Of a stretch of 60,000 bases of DNA, positions 21,116-31,948 are shown piece after piece (positions within the stretch are counted from its first letter, which is position 1; the number at the start of each line of letters is the position of its first letter). The notes under the pieces were generated by a model. That model saw only the letters and a list, made by a program, of their open reading frames with translations, had not been told where the DNA came from and made no database searches. The stretch lies in contig CAJNDS010002191.1 of NCBI GenBank assembly GCA_905221605.1, positions 594,210-654,209 on the forward strand, read 5' to 3'. Origin of the DNA: Symbiodinium natans. Taxonomy: Eukaryota > Sar > Dinophyceae > Suessiales > Symbiodiniaceae. Made by a program: the position numbers and the translations under genes.

Positions 21116-22098
21116 CTAGGCGCCAGGGCTTGCAGGGGAACAGGGGCTGCTTTGCGCGCCGCCCTCGGAAGTACAAGCAGGACAGTCCAACAAGGGCTTT
21201 GAGATGCTAAAGTTTGAGGGGGCATTCATCACAACACATCGATGAGGCAAGCTGCTAAGGGTGTCCGGGGGCATGAAGTAGTTGGCCGGCTTGACGCCAA
21301 TACACACCTCAGACCGGAGAGCGTTTGGGGTTCAGGGTTCTAAGTTGGGATGTTCCCCCTGATACTAACAGTCCGACTCCTTAAGAGGGATTACAATAGG
21401 GGGGGTACTATAATCGGACTTTTAGTAGAAGAAGGTGGAACATCCCAAGGTTTACGTTTAAGGGCTTATATGTGTGTGCTTTACCACTATAGGATATGGT
21501 GGCCCGGAAATACGAACGCGTTTTTGCAGGTGGACTGAGAGCTCAGGCTTGATGCAGGGCGTGCACTGACGACACATGCCAGAAACCTGCGACTCAAACC
21601 CAAATGCTAATTCCGAAAACCGGGACCCTGCTTGCTGAATCCGAACCCCTCTTCGACCCAAGCCCCAAGCCCTGAATTAAAAAAACAAAAGAAACAACCG
21701 TCCCAGGTGCGAAGGTTCGGTCGGCCTTCTGTGGCAAGCCGATGGTGCCCCAAAAGTCCAGGCTGCCCTTCAGGGAGGGTTCTTGAGGGTTGAGGGGTCA
21801 TAGGTTTTAGGTTGTTTGTTCCCTTCGGGTTTGGGGCCTTTTGGGTTTGGGGATGCCCTTGTGTTAAGCCCCCCGTCCTAAGCACTAGGGGGGGGGGGGG
21901 GGGGTTGCCCTCAACAACAGGCCTGCTTGGGTTCTCGATTGCAGTGTGCTCCTTATAGCACTTAGGAAACAAGAGCCTAAACAACCCTGAGAGGTCAAAA
22001 CGCCTGACTGGGGTCTAAAGTTCGACCTGCTTGCGAAGATAAGGGCTGCAGGAATATCATGGGACAACAAACGTTCCCAAACTCTTCTCGCCAATTGT
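21116..22098 (-). CDS. Split gene, unknown function, element in last intron
   Basis: Exons are 21986-22098 (ARRVWERLLSHDIPAALIF), 21699-21767 (SLDFWGTIGLPQKADRTFAP), 21488-21586 (CRQCTPCIKPELSVHLQKRV) and terminal 21116-21307 (GVKPANYFMPPDTLSSL, stop TAG). The last three join in phase 0. The first leaves in phase 1, so a small exon near 21940 is probably missing, perhaps one using a GC donor. The last intron (21308-21487) is mostly occupied by palindromic element A2. The CRQCTPC cluster could bind a metal. No family is recognised. Confidence 0.6.
21345..21448. mobile_element. Palindromic MITE-like element, family A copy 2
   Basis: It starts TTGGGATGTTCCCCCTGATA and ends GGTGGAACATCCCAA. Inner arms GATTACAATA/TACTATAATC flank a G run, and it is about 104 bp long. 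It lies inside the 180-bp predicted intron 21308-21487. Confidence 0.85.
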
Positions 22099-22342
22099 CT
22101 GCACAACTATTCCCGAGACCTGCCATTCCACACCATCCCCACCCTGCAAAGGGGCAATAAACCCTCAGCTTCCAAAATCGCCCGTAAATGCCACAGCTCT
22201 CAATGAGGTTCTGCTTGAGTTCAGGTGGCTGGGTCGTACTTCGTGCGGTAGTACTGCCTCAAGGGACGACGCGAACTGGTGCTGGCCAAAACAATCGTCG
22301 AACCATGACAAAGGCAGGTTCGTGGTTCACTAAACGCTAAAC

Positions 22343-22443
22343 TTGGGATGTTCCCCCTTATACTAACAGTGCGCAATAGGGATTCTAGTTGGGGCTACTG
22401 TAATCCCCATTAGGGACTGTCAGAAAAAGGGGGAACATCCCAA
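22343..22443. mobile_element. Palindromic MITE-like element, family A copy 3
   Basis: It starts TTGGGATGTTCCCCCTTATA, has CTAACAGT and GGGATTCTAG in the left arm, and ends GGACTGTCAGAAAAAGGG plus GGAACATCCCAA. It is followed immediately by CCCTAAACC. Confidence 0.85.
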
Positions 22444-22868
22444 CCCTAAACCATAAACTGCTTCTGAGTCAAGGCGTGAGGCTCTAGCAAGCTCTGCGCA
22501 ACAACCGTCATCGGAGTCAGAATCGCTTGGTTGAGATTCTAAGAAGTCACGGACAGGAGGGTCTCTCCGTTGTGCCCAAAGAACTCATCTAATGGCGCTC
22601 GTTGTTCCATGCAAAGGAAGTGGGCTCTCAACAAGCTACGGCCTGAGATCGTTGCATAGGCACCGCCGAGTGGGTCCCAAAGGCAACCTACTTGTCAGAA
22701 CCTTTGTTCAGGAAAAAAAGGGGTTTTGTTGAAGAGCTGCCAGCTAACATAGGGGGCAGCTACCGCAATGTACCTCCCTGCTGACAGGCCGCTTGATGCC
22801 CACGGAATTCCTTTGCTGTGCCGCTTTCGGGTCTTCTTGGGCTGCAAATGGACGGGTGCTTGATGTCG

Positions 22869-23081
22869 TCAGATCTTCAAGAAGCTGGAGCTAGACAGAA
22901 GCTCTACTCTGGGCTTGCAGGCCCTGACAGCATTAACAGGTCCACTTTTTTCGGATACAGAGAATGCCGTGGATCTACTTCCAAGGCCGCCTCTGGAGAT
23001 CCGAATCACGAATATGCAGCCTTCTGTCCCTGCTTCCATCACTATAGCAAACTGCAACTCTACAGCGCACCTCCGGTACAC
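22869..23081 (-). CDS. Possible exon
   Basis: The minus frame after a GTCTAG acceptor contains CAVELQFAIVMEAGTEGCIF and runs to TGA. The plus frame over the same bases is also protein-like (NHEYAAFCPCFHHYSKLQLY), so strand is uncertain. Confidence 0.35.
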   Translation of the reverse strand: MYRRCAVELQFAIVMEAGTEGCIFVIRISRGGLGSRSTAFSVSEKSGPVNAVRACKPRVELLSSSSFLKI

Positions 23082-23133
23082 CTAGACTAGGCATACTCCC
23101 ATGGGACATGGGAAACTCCTCTCATCCCCACTC

Positions 23134-23333
23134 CACAGAAAGAAAGATCGCTGACATGAATAATTTGATGCCTTTCAGCTCTGACTTCTTCAAACGATTA
23201 AAAGATCACAATGTCTTTGTGGTTTTCGAAGCCAATCCACACAAAGAGAAAGGTGCCTGACATGAAGACTTGAATGCATTTCAGAGCCTCTGAGTTCTCT
23301 GACCATTTTTGATAAAATGTTTTTGGTCTTCAG
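23134..23333 (+). repeat. Imperfect tandem duplication spanning an exon edge and intron
   Basis: CCACAGAAAGAAAG followed by CTGACATGAA and GATGCCTTTCAG at 23134-23178 recurs as CCACACAAAGAGAAAGG, CTGACATGAA and AATGCATTTCAG at 23235-23284, 100 bp later. The second copy includes the end of the exon 23179-23252 and the start of its intron. Confidence 0.6.
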
Positions 23334-24345
23334 GCGAGGGTGGAGACAATCGCCATACGAGTCTGGCCAAAAGTGTTGGAATAGCCGTCCTTACCCAACC
23401 CCAAGCTCTCCGAAACTCTACCCATGCCTTCTGTAGGTCTAAGCGAGACTCGGCCGTCTTATCATCACAGGGTTTGCTGAGCTCCTGCTCCCTGAAACTC
23501 TACTAAGCCCTGTAAGCTCTAAACCGCCGTGGCTCATGTAGCGAGAGCAGTACGCCGCGGCAGACTGGGGAAGCGGACCCAGGCAATTTGGCAAGACGTC
23601 CACAATGCTGATGTCCAGATTGGGAAAGTAATACCTATGGGCCGGTTTAGGGTTTAGGGACGTTTTAGGGTACTGCTTCTGCTGGGATGTTCCCCCTTAT
23701 ACTAAGAGTCCTTCATAGGCACATCATAGGGATCATAGTACCCTGTTAGTAGAAGGGGGAACATCCAACCCAGGGGGCAGGAGGGGGGGTTTACTGCCCA
23801 GGGTTGCGAGATTAGTGGTCTGGTGACGTGCATGACCACCATAACTATATATTTACTATCGAGGTACTAAGTGTAGGGCCTAATTACAGGGTTTCCCGTC
23901 TGGGGCTTGACATTTTGGCCGAAAATCATTTTAGGGTGCAGGCAAAGGGGCTAAGCAGCTCAGTCAAAGAGTGCGAATACCCAATCCAACCTCCAATCAC
24001 GACTGATGCGACCTGTACTGAAGGTCAGACATGAAGCCCGGAAGCCCCAACTACCGGGGCACTTTCTGTGCCCACGCTATACTACGAGCCTTGGACTTTG
24101 ATGTAGGCTGCCTGAAACGGGTCCACATTTTCAAGCATTGCTTACATGTCTTGGATTTGACTGGGAAGAAGACGGCTCCTAATTCCCGGGAGAAGCTCAA
24201 CAACCTTCTGTTCAGAGCCTTTAAGGTTCGGCTTCCGCACATGTCTCGAACCCAGTTGCATCCAGCCCTGGGAGGCAAAGTAGGGTTAAACTCCAGAGCC
24301 CCTTGTGGACGATCTTCTATAGCCCTTGCTGGCTCTAGTAATTAA
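23179..24345 (+). CDS. Five-exon gene of unknown function
   Basis: Exons are 23179-23252 (FFKRLKDHNVFVVFEANPH), 23334-23432 (RHTSLAKSVGIAVLTQPQAL), 23542-23627 (RTQAIWQDVHNADVQIGK) and 23864-23935 (PNYRVSRLGLDILAENHF), with agreeing phases 1, 1 and 0. A terminal exon 24029-24345 contains ALDFDVGCLKRVHIFKHCL and ends TAA, but its entry phase (1) does not match, so one exon near 23.95-24.02 kb is missing or the last exon belongs elsewhere. Introns are 81, 109 and 236 bp; the third carries TTTAGGG units and palindromic element A4. No domain is recognised. Confidence 0.6.
23693..23768. mobile_element. Palindromic MITE-like element, family A copy 4 (short)
   Basis: CTGGGATGTTCCCCCTTATA with CTAAGAGTCC is mirrored by CCCTGTTAGTAGAAGGGGGA plus ACATCCAA. 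It is about 76 bp and lacks the central G run. It sits in the intron between exons 23542-23627 and 23864-23935, next to TTTAGGG units. Confidence 0.8.
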
Positions 24346-24434
24346 ACCAACTTTCCGAAAACCCCTTATAAAAAAGGGGTCCCTTCTCCCTCATCTCGCC
24401 ACGTCACTGCAGCTCTGTCACCCACTCCACACCG

Positions 24435-24961
24435 ATGAAGCCAGCGCCCACGACTAAGATCGATGCGCGCCTTCGGTGTCGGGTTCAGGGCCTAAGGAAC
24501 CTGGATCCAAAGGGTGCTGTAACACAAGGTACATATTATATAAAAAAAAACGTTGTAATATATGATATTATATCATATACAGATATTAGGATCAACGTTG
24601 AAAATGGCACTAAAAGTACCGGGTGTGGGGTCTCCTGTATTGAAAACTTTCTACAAGAAACTGAATCATGACTGACTATGCCTGTTTATGTTTGTTCGAC
24701 ACACCTGGACTCACAAGACTGTTGCAGTAGAGCGAGCACGCCTTGCCTGAACAACGCAAACAAAATATTTGGGACGCGATGTGGAAACAACACGAAAACG
24801 CTGCTAGTCTTGGAAGGGACCTTGCGACCGCGCCGCTTCCAGAAACGTCAGACTCATCTGTGCGCATACAAAAGGACCCACCCCCCCCCCCCTCCCCCAC
24901 TCCTATCCCTTCCCCCAAAAGCAACACGACCAGCAAACAGTGTCAGCAACTACTTGGCTGA
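24435..24961 (+). CDS. Small two-exon gene, proline-rich tail
   Basis: Exon 24435-24482 starts MKPAPTTKIDARLRCR. It joins in phase 0 to 24731-24961, which reads KQNIWDAMWKQHENAASLGR, then KDPPPPPSPTPIPSP and a Ser/Thr/Gln end before TGA. The model is 93 residues. The second exon has a GCAGTAG acceptor and is the firmer part. The 248-bp intron is AT-rich and contains an AACGTTG/CAACGTT inverted repeat. Function is unknown. Confidence 0.55.
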
Positions 24962-25328
24962 ATGGCCCAAAACATTCGGTTCAAGGGCCATGCAGAATTG
25001 CTGAGAACAGCATACAGGTGAAAATTTCACGGCATGCCACGATGATGCCGCCTATTGGTGCCGCCGACAACTGAAGTCCGCAAAAAACACGGGTCGGACT
25101 GACAAGGACTCAGGCATTCCTTCGCAGGATCTAGGAACGTTCTCGGCTTCGAGACTTAGCAAAACAGAGGTCAAACGCAATAACACCTTTAACCCTCAGC
25201 TCCGCGTGATGTGCTGTCGTGGTGTGACGGTTTAGGGTTTAGCGCTTCCAGTAAGCTTCTTTCACGTGCATTTTGGGGACATATCATATCATACAATACA
25301 AAGTCGTACACTTAGCCGGGACAGGATG

Positions 25329-25450
25329 TAGAGAACTGCCTCTCATGGCTTCGGATTTGCGTGTGTGGGTTTCGACACGCCTGGAGTTCAGCTCGGTGAG
25401 GCTGGTGTGCTCCTGGCCACCATTTGGGATGCGGATTCTTCAATGGGGTG
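25329..25450 (+). CDS. Possible exon
   Basis: After GATGTAG the plus frame reads ELPLMASDLRVWVSTRLEFS and reaches a GGG/GTGCGAAG donor candidate. It faces the better-supported minus-strand exon at 25488-25753. Confidence 0.3.
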
Positions 25451-25487
25451 CGAAGCCCTGGGAAGGCTTCTGAGGTTTGCAGGGCTT

Positions 25488-25753
25488 TCAGTGCTTAAGC
25501 TTACTTGAGATACTGTGCTTCTGGAAGATACGCAGCTCAGGGGTTTCTGGAGCTTCCGAGTTCAGGGCCTTTCCAAGGCTGAAGTAACTGTAAGGTTTTG
25601 CGGCACAATTAGGCGGTCGGCGGCCAGTCTCAGCCTCCACTTGCACACAACACCTCGCCATCCCCAAAATCGATGAGCCCCCGTCCTGAAGTATGTGGCG
25701 CCTGCGACCTGCTTCAGCCAGCTTGTGCATCGTGCTATTGTGACGGGTCGTTT
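25488..25753 (-). CDS. Terminal exon of an unknown protein
   Basis: After a CACAACAG acceptor (phase 1) the frame stays protein-like for 88 codons, including HKLAEAGRRRHILQDGGSSI and PYSYFSLGKALNSEAPETPE, and ends in TGA at 25488. The plus strand lacks a comparable frame. Function is unknown. Confidence 0.6.
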
Positions 25754-25857
25754 CTGTTGTGGATGTCAAGCTAGCTGGGGGGTTATCGGATATCGGGTTT
25801 TCGGGTTGTTGGGAGCTGGAAGGGCTTGGAGTGGCGTGGGCCCTTCATCCAAAGCCA

Positions 25858-26619
25858 TTAACATGAACGACGTGCCCGCAGTTCAATGCCCCTGCTGGGG
25901 TGCTTTAGAAGAGCCCCTGCCTTCCAGAAATCGTTCGTCCAGCTCTGGCCACTCACTCTCCTTCCAAGGACGGAAGGTTCTTTGTTTTTCTCTTCGTTGC
26001 TTTCAGTTCTAGTGTACAGACCGAAATTTAGAAAACTGAAGCGTGGAATTTGCTTTTCTCCTTTGCGAGTCTCTGCCAGCAGCAAGCACACACCTCCAAA
26101 AAACAAGCTCGACGCGGCGCGCCTCGCGGGCATCTTCGTGGATGGTTGGGAACCACAAAGATTCCCCCCACCTGGTGGCAAGGACATGTCGGAAGGCCGG
26201 GAAGCAAGTTCTAGGGCTTCGGTATGCTTTGGTGGCGCAGGCCGCAGGTTTCTTTTCGGGGTTCCAGGCGTAGGTGTCCCCATGAAATGGACACTTGTCC
26301 ATGTGTTGCCTTTAAGAGTGTGCTTGAACGACATCAGATCCACTCAAGCACCAACCAGCTTCGAAGTGGCGTTACCTTTTCAAGCCTCCCTCCCCTCCCT
26401 TCCCCCCCCCCCAACGGAGGTTCGGGGGTGGGCTTCCTCAACACCCTTAAACACGCGCCTCCACCTCACGCTCCTAAAAGGTACTTCAGCCCCAAAAATG
26501 TCATGGGGTGGTGGCTGGAGGGGAGTCACGCTGTCCAGCCGAGCGGCTTGTTGAAGGGGCCAAAGCAGCCTCAGGTGTGGGGAAACACTGTCGACGCGGT
26601 TTCAGATGTCAGCTGTTAG
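25858..26619. other. Coding-like stretch, strand undecided
   Basis: A long plus frame (25886-26554) contains KNKLDAARLAGIFVDGWEPQ and PPPGGKDMSEG. A minus frame over 26009-26302 contains ATRWGESLWFPTIHEDAREA. Both are protein-like and no clear splice borders separate them. A gene is likely, but neither strand nor extent can be settled by eye. Confidence 0.35.
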
Positions 26620-26763
26620 CTATTGAATCAATGCTGTATCGGAGTTTGGGGGTCAAGTTTCCTTTTTCAGGTGGTTGGCTCCTTTAGCATGAAGGTCTGA
26701 GGTGCTCGACAGCGCAGAACATTATCAAAAAAACCCGCTTTCCAAACCAGACTCTTGACGTCA

Positions 26764-26925
26764 GAACCCTAAACCCTAAACCCTTTTGCGGCCAGGGCAC
26801 TCTCAAGTCCCTAAACCTCCCTAAATTATACACCCCGAACCCTCTTAAACCCAGACCCTAAACCCTTTTGCAACAGGCTTCGTACCTCGCCTGGAGCCTA
26901 AACCCTAAACCCTAAACCCTAAACA
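26764..26925 (-). repeat. CCCTAAA arrays with TTTTGCAACAGGC spacers
   Basis: Three CCCTAAA tracts (26765-26783, 26855-26864, 26897-26925) alternate with unique spacers that begin CCCTTTTGCGGCCAGGGC and CCCTTTTGCAACAGGCTT. The same spacer types occur at 15.2, 33.7, 35.4 and 47.2-47.3 kb. The block immediately precedes the exon at 26942. Confidence 0.85.
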
Positions 26926-26941
26926 GTGGCAAGTATGAGAG

Positions 26942-27041
26942 GGGCTCCTTTGGAATCCACCAGAAACTGCTGTCGACGCTTGCGCGTTGGACAGACACAA
27001 TCACATGCATGTTTATGTACTTTTTGCTTCCCTTTGTATAA
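26942..27041 (+). CDS. Terminal exon of a membrane protein
   Basis: The exon follows the acceptor TGAGAG, enters in phase 2 and reads IHQKLLSTLARWTDTITCMF followed by MYFLLPFV and TAA. The end is a hydrophobic, probably membrane-spanning segment. The intron upstream is packed with CCCTAAA repeats. A tiny candidate exon upstream (GTGGTTGGCTCCTTTAGCAT, about 26672) was not phase-checked. Confidence 0.55.
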
Positions 27042-27776
27042 TCCCTCCTTGGTACCGGCACTATGCCGTGCCTTTGGGGGATGGGATCGAGGCTGTGGTC
27101 ACAAGATGGCCCCCTAAACCCCTAAACCCTGAAACGCAAAAATCGTAGGAGGGTGCTCAAGGCGGCTTTGGGTTCTTTTTTTGGGCTTCGGGCTCCGGGG
27201 CTTCGTTGTGGGGTTTAGGCTCGGGTTGAGGGTTTTAAGGCTTTCGGGGTTGTGTCCGCGCAGTTCCGAGACCCCAGAAGCCTCAACTCACATGCACCAA
27301 ACCCTGAAGCCCTCGAACCAGGGTGTCGATGCTCACTCTCGCACTCGGCTGGCAAAGGTTTGAAAGTCCTGGTTTAGGGTGTAGGACTTTGAGGGGGACA
27401 GGGTTTAGGGCCTTCAAGTGAGGCAGAAATTTCTGGTTAAGCCCAAGGTGCAACCAGCACAAACGATGCAGTAGTCAAATGTCCTCGGCTGCGCGGGGCT
27501 CCGCCTCAAGAGGCCCTCGCCACTGTGAACCTGGTGATCCTCAACATTCCCAAACCGTAGACCCTGAACCCTTACCACTACAAACGCCCAGGCCTCACCC
27601 TAAAACCCGCAAACCCTGGCCCGCCGTGGGGAACTCAAGGGCTCAAGGGGCCTTTTGTCTTTCGCTCTCTCGCTGGCTGCAATGGCCAAACCGGGGTTTC
27701 AGGGGTTGCATGACCCCCTTCGAGGGTAAGGCGGGGGGGAGGAGGGGGTAGCGGTCATGTTCCCTCATTTAATTCC

Positions 27777-27848
27777 CTAAACCCTAAACCCTAAACCCGA
27801 AACCTTATAAACCCTAAACCCTAAACCTTATAAACCCTAAACCCTAAA
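27777..27848 (-). repeat. CCCTAAA array with CCTTATAAA variants
   Basis: About nine CCCTAAA units with AACCTTATAAACCC interruptions; a pure C-strand orientation on plus. Confidence 0.9.
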
Positions 27849-29010
27849 CGGCCGACTTGAAGGCCCGAGCCGGGTGTCAGGTGCAACGCCTCGCCGCCCT
27901 CCAGAGCCTTCACCTCTGCCAGCACTTGTTGGCCATCCTCGGGCAGCGCTGAGCTTTTTCGGGTTTAGGGCCATTCTTACTCTATTATTCTTACTATATT
28001 ATCATTACAATTATTCTTACTCTCTTATAATTATTGCATTATACACTGTATGATATAACTACTATTATTATTATTATTCTTATTATTATTAGTAGTAGTA
28101 GTTGTTGTTGTTGTTTCGACTCTGACACTAGCACAATTGTTAATTGCTTAGGGTTAAAGGCTTTATGCTCTTAAGTCCATTGAGCCCTTGACACCCTGAA
28201 GCACTCAAAATACGTCGCGCGACCGGCTTGCACATTTGAGCCTCGTCCTGGCTTTTCAAGCAGGGAAGTGACCGCATGATATTGGTGATTTTTTGCTTTC
28301 AGACTCTTGTCGTCCTGAGGCTTGTCAACTTCGATATGAAGGGTTTTTTGAACCCAACCCTCAGCCCTATAACCCCTTCCCCCTAATGTCGAACCTCGCC
28401 CTTATCCCCAATACTCTCCATATACTATTCAACTATAATGTGAGTTTTTTCCATGTATGTAGGGTGGGCTGAATCCTCGGGGGGGCAAATTTCTCCACCC
28501 AAGAGGCGTAGTCCAGTTTCTTCACTTCACCTCCCGTCGCATGGGCACTCGAATGTTGGGTGATTCGGCTCCACTCCGGCCCTAAACGAAGGCCATGGCC
28601 CGCTACTTGCGAGGTTTTAATACCGCTACAACCCTTTATTCCCTTTCAAGAGATTCTACATCCTACCCATTTCCCTACTTGCCGAGAAACTCAATTCACC
28701 TCAGGGTTTACGCCAAAAGGGGGACCCTATAATACACCAAATGGTAGGATTCCTAAGGACCCCAATAAGGTTCCCCTAGTTTCGGAGACCCCCGCGAGGC
28801 TGGCCCCTCCAGCCACTCCGCAACAAAAATCCTCATGATGTCAAAACCACAATACCCCGTCAGATTTCATGTTGTCCAGTACCTTCCAGAACTAAAATGG
28901 GAACACAGCGTTGGGGAGAGATGTTTGAAAAAAGCAGCAAAACCCAATGAAGGAAAGTACCAAAAACCCAAAGGTCCTACCCTAGTGTTGCAGATTACCA
29001 CATGGTGGAT

Positions 29011-29117
29011 TACGATATTGGGGGGCGGGGGGTACCTTATTTGGGGTCCTTATTTTCAGGGGATCCTACTATGTAGGGGGTCTATTTTAGGGGGTCTATT
29101 TTCCTTTCACCCCAATA
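29011..29117. mobile_element. Short inverted-repeat element, family C copy 2
   Basis: Ends are perfect inverted repeats, GATATTGGGG and CCCCAATATC, 107 bp apart. Internally it carries GGTACCTTATTTGGGGTCCT and GGGATCCTA, shared with the copy at 35777 and, inverted, with 28725-28800. Confidence 0.65.
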
Positions 29118-29451
29118 TCTTGTCCTAGCATTTGTACATTCCCGAATCTAGCGCCTGGCGGGGACTGGCGCGCCGCTTGAGCGGGAGTTCCCCTTCTCGG
29201 GCGGATTCAGGTGTGTCTCTTTCTGGTGCAGGAGGGTTTAGCGTTTAGGGTTTAGGGTTTGTTTCATAGAAAAAGGCAGCCAGCAAATTCAAAGGTTTTG
29301 TGTGGTCTGAGCCGAGCCACTCCTGAACCCTGAACCGGCCTAGGTCTGGGAACCCTACATAAATTGCTATGGCATTCTAAGGATTATGTAGGGGATTAAG
29401 AGCAACAAGACTAAAACACAATTATGTTCAAACCTGTGTACCCCTGTTCAG

Positions 29452-29566
29452 GCCTGTGACAAACCGGACGCCAATCTTCGAGAGCACCGGCGCCAGGTGA
29501 AAGGAGAGCGCTTCGAAGTGGCTGGGCTGCCTTCCACCAAGGAGAGGATTTTGGACCCGGAGAAGG
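29452..29566 (+). CDS. Exon of unknown function
   Basis: After CTGTTCAG the frame, in phase 0, reads ANLREHRRQVKGERFEVAG and STKERILDPEK. The donor would be a GC type (AAGG/GCTTAG), followed by TTTAGGG units at 29573-29595. The alternative is read-through to a TAG inside that telomere-like tract. Candidate downstream exons at 29.63 and 29.87 kb exist but phases are ambiguous. Confidence 0.55.
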
Positions 29567-30564
29567 GCTTAGAGTTTAGGGTTTAGGGTTTAGGGTGGCT
29601 GGAACCCGTAACTCTGACGCCGGACACAATACGTTGTAGGAGGAGCTCTTGCGCGGTTTGCGAGTGCAGGGGCCTATAGTCTCAGATCATACGCCCAGCG
29701 CTCTTCCACAACCTCAAAACCTATGTCTGTTGCACAGGACACTGCCCACAACAAAATGACTTCTGATTATACCATTACATACACAAAACCCAAGCGTGCA
29801 GGTGTTCCTACGTTTCTCTAGCAAAGACGAGCCAAGTGAAACTGCGCAGCTGAGACGCACAAAGGCGCGTAGGATGCCAGGGGTGAACTCGAAAAAGTCC
29901 TTGTGTCAGGTCTTCGACACACGGCGCCCTTACACACCTACTACTACATAATCCTATATGTGCCCCTGCATCATCCTATATCACCCTAGATACTAAAAGA
30001 CAAGAACCAGGGACTCCCGTCCTTCGCGTCCACAAGGGTCACGTCGAAGTCGCGCCTGCTTTGTGGAGACTGGGCGCCCCTACAGCCTATACGTATGTAG
30101 ATGCACGCACGTGTCTCTGGGATGTGTACCTGATCTATGTATAGATATGTGCATGTGTACCTCTGGTGTTCTTTGGACTTTGAATTTGGTAGAGCATCAG
30201 GAGCCACCGAGCCGCGGCGTGCTGTGCGCAGCAAACATACTTGCTCTTGTCGCCCAAGGCACGCGATTCAAGACAATCGTGCGAACATCTTCGGACTGGG
30301 CTGTCAGTCATTACTCGGCAACCCCAAAAAAGGACTTTTCAAGTGTTTTTTGCGTGCAATGGCAAATTCTGCTTCTCGGACTTTCAAAGCGTGTTTTTCG
30401 CATATACAAGATGCAAGGGAGAGAGCACGGCACGCCCTATGCCCTCTCAGGTTTAGGAGTCCTACTGCTGGTCCACCCCCACAAACTGGGCCACTCAAGG
30501 AGCTGAGGGTCCCCACATTTGACCTGACTCCTCCCGCAATCAAAAGACTCAACACATAGCATTC

Positions 30565-30777
30565 GTGCACCGCCATACCATATCTTCGAGTTTTCAAAAG
30601 AAAGCCAACAAGCTCCCAGTAAAGTTTCAACCCCTTGGCTCAGCAAGTCGAGCAAACATGCAGCACTTCATGCTTCAGGGCAGCCTGGCGGCCTCAAAAC
30701 CCACCTGCCCTGATCCTGACCACTACGTTGTCAGCTCTACTTGTGGGATGCCTCCCATGATGTATATATATATATAA
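30565..30777 (+). CDS. Possible terminal exon
   Basis: The plus frame contains KANKLPVKFQPLGSASRANM and GSLAASKPTCPDPDHYVVSS and ends in an AT microsatellite, MYIYI then TAA. Upstream, both plus frames and a minus frame are open, so the gene model is unresolved. Confidence 0.4.
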   Translation: MHRHTISSSFQKKANKLPVKFQPLGSASRANMQHFMLQGSLAASKPTCPDPDHYVVSSTCGMPPMMYIYI

Positions 30778-31213
30778 TCATATGAGATGTCTATACAAGC
30801 ATACATACATTCGTAAATACATATACACATGCAGACAGGCGGGGTCAGACCCACACTTAACATCCCCCGTGCAAGAAGGCCGACCTCAGCTCGCGAGCAC
30901 AAAACGTGCCGGCAAACCTCAATCGCTAGATGGTCTGGAGCTCAAGGTTTAGGATTTCAATGGTTTGGGAATTTCGGAGCACGTGTCGTTTGTACGAGGT
31001 TTGGCTTTTGAGCATGTAGGAACTAAATTCCCCAACAAGCCTTGAGGGCACTCAACAAGCTTCTTATGGTAGGGATTGCTCCGGTTAGGGGGTTCAACGC
31101 TCACTCTCCCACCTAGCAGGCGTTACTGTACGGACTAAGGCTCGTGGATTCCTTCAAGGTTTCGAGTACACGTTGCAGTATCTTTAGTACGGTCTGTAAG
31201 CATTGGTTTGCAG

Positions 31214-31363
31214 GCGTTGGAAACAAGCCAAGACCTTCCAGACCATCGGCGTAGCTGTAGGGGTTCTGATCTAAGAAGGATCTCTAAGAATTGCGTTCCG
31301 CATCCAAACCTATCAAACTTCAAGAGCCATGCTTCGTCGCATGGTTTTGCACAAAGACTTGGG
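31214..31363 (+). CDS. Exon bordering a 15-bp minisatellite
   Basis: Fifty codons lie in phase 0 between TTTGCAG and GGG/GTGCAG, reading ETSQDLPDHRRSCRGSD and KSHASSHGFAQRLG. The donor leads directly into the minisatellite. The minus frame (LEILLRSEPLQLRRWSGRS) is equally protein-like, so strand is not certain. Confidence 0.4.
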
Positions 31364-31376
31364 GTGCAGTGCAGTG

Positions 31377-31528
31377 GTGCCGTCATGCAGGGTGCAGTCG
31401 TGCAGGGTGCAGTCGTGCAGGGTGCAGTCGTGCAGGGTGCAGTCGTGCAGGGTGCAGTCGTGCAGGGTGCAATCGTGCAGGGTGCAGTCGTGTAGGGTGC
31501 AGTCGTGCAGGGTGCAGTCGGTAGGGCG
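31377..31528 (+). repeat. 15-bp minisatellite, about ten units
   Basis: Units of GTGCAGGGTGCAGTC repeat with few changes (one CAATC, one GTGTAGG). As 15 is a multiple of three, all frames stay open; the plus frame would give a VVQGA pentapeptide repeat, the minus frame a TTAPC repeat. Confidence 0.9.
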
Positions 31529-31948
31529 CAGGGTGCAGCGCACTGGGCGCAATGGAGTTGCACCCTCACATGAGCATGCCAACAGAAAGCATACCCCACT
31601 TGGCTCTTGAAGTTTGACAAATCCAAACTATCCCCAGGCCAAGCAAGTGGACATAGTCAGTCAATGGCCTCCGAGCCCCATACAGGCCCAACTGTCAACC
31701 ACGGATTGTAGGCACCACCCCCAATTCCATATTGTTGGAAGTCAGGCCACTGTCCTCCGACTATAAGGACGCTGCGCCGTCCTCCTCTCTGCTTTAGGAT
31801 CGAGGGGCACACCCTTAAAGCCCGCTACAGTGTTTGGAGCGGCAGGACCACGGGGTTGGGCTTTTAGGGTTTCTATCTTGGGGACTTTGGGGCACGCGGC
31901 GTAAGGGGGGATTGCCGGTTACAGGTTCAGGGCTGGCAGTAGAGGGGT

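Larger units (their letters stand above)
27050..29450. other. Repeat-rich stretch without a supportable gene
   Basis: It holds degenerate TTTAGGG words, a CCCTAAA cluster (27777-27848), a degenerate TTATTC/TTATTA microsatellite (27967-28115) and family C palindromes (28.7 and 29.0 kb). Plus frames at 27479-27751 and 28560-29128 are open but show no exon signature. Confidence 0.5.

Noticed and set aside
26100-26220. Resemblance of LAGIFVDGWEPQ...PPGGKDMSEG to a Ty1/copia integrase tail
   Set aside because: Only a loose pattern; no GAG, protease or reverse transcriptase motifs nearby and the minus frame is equally protein-like.
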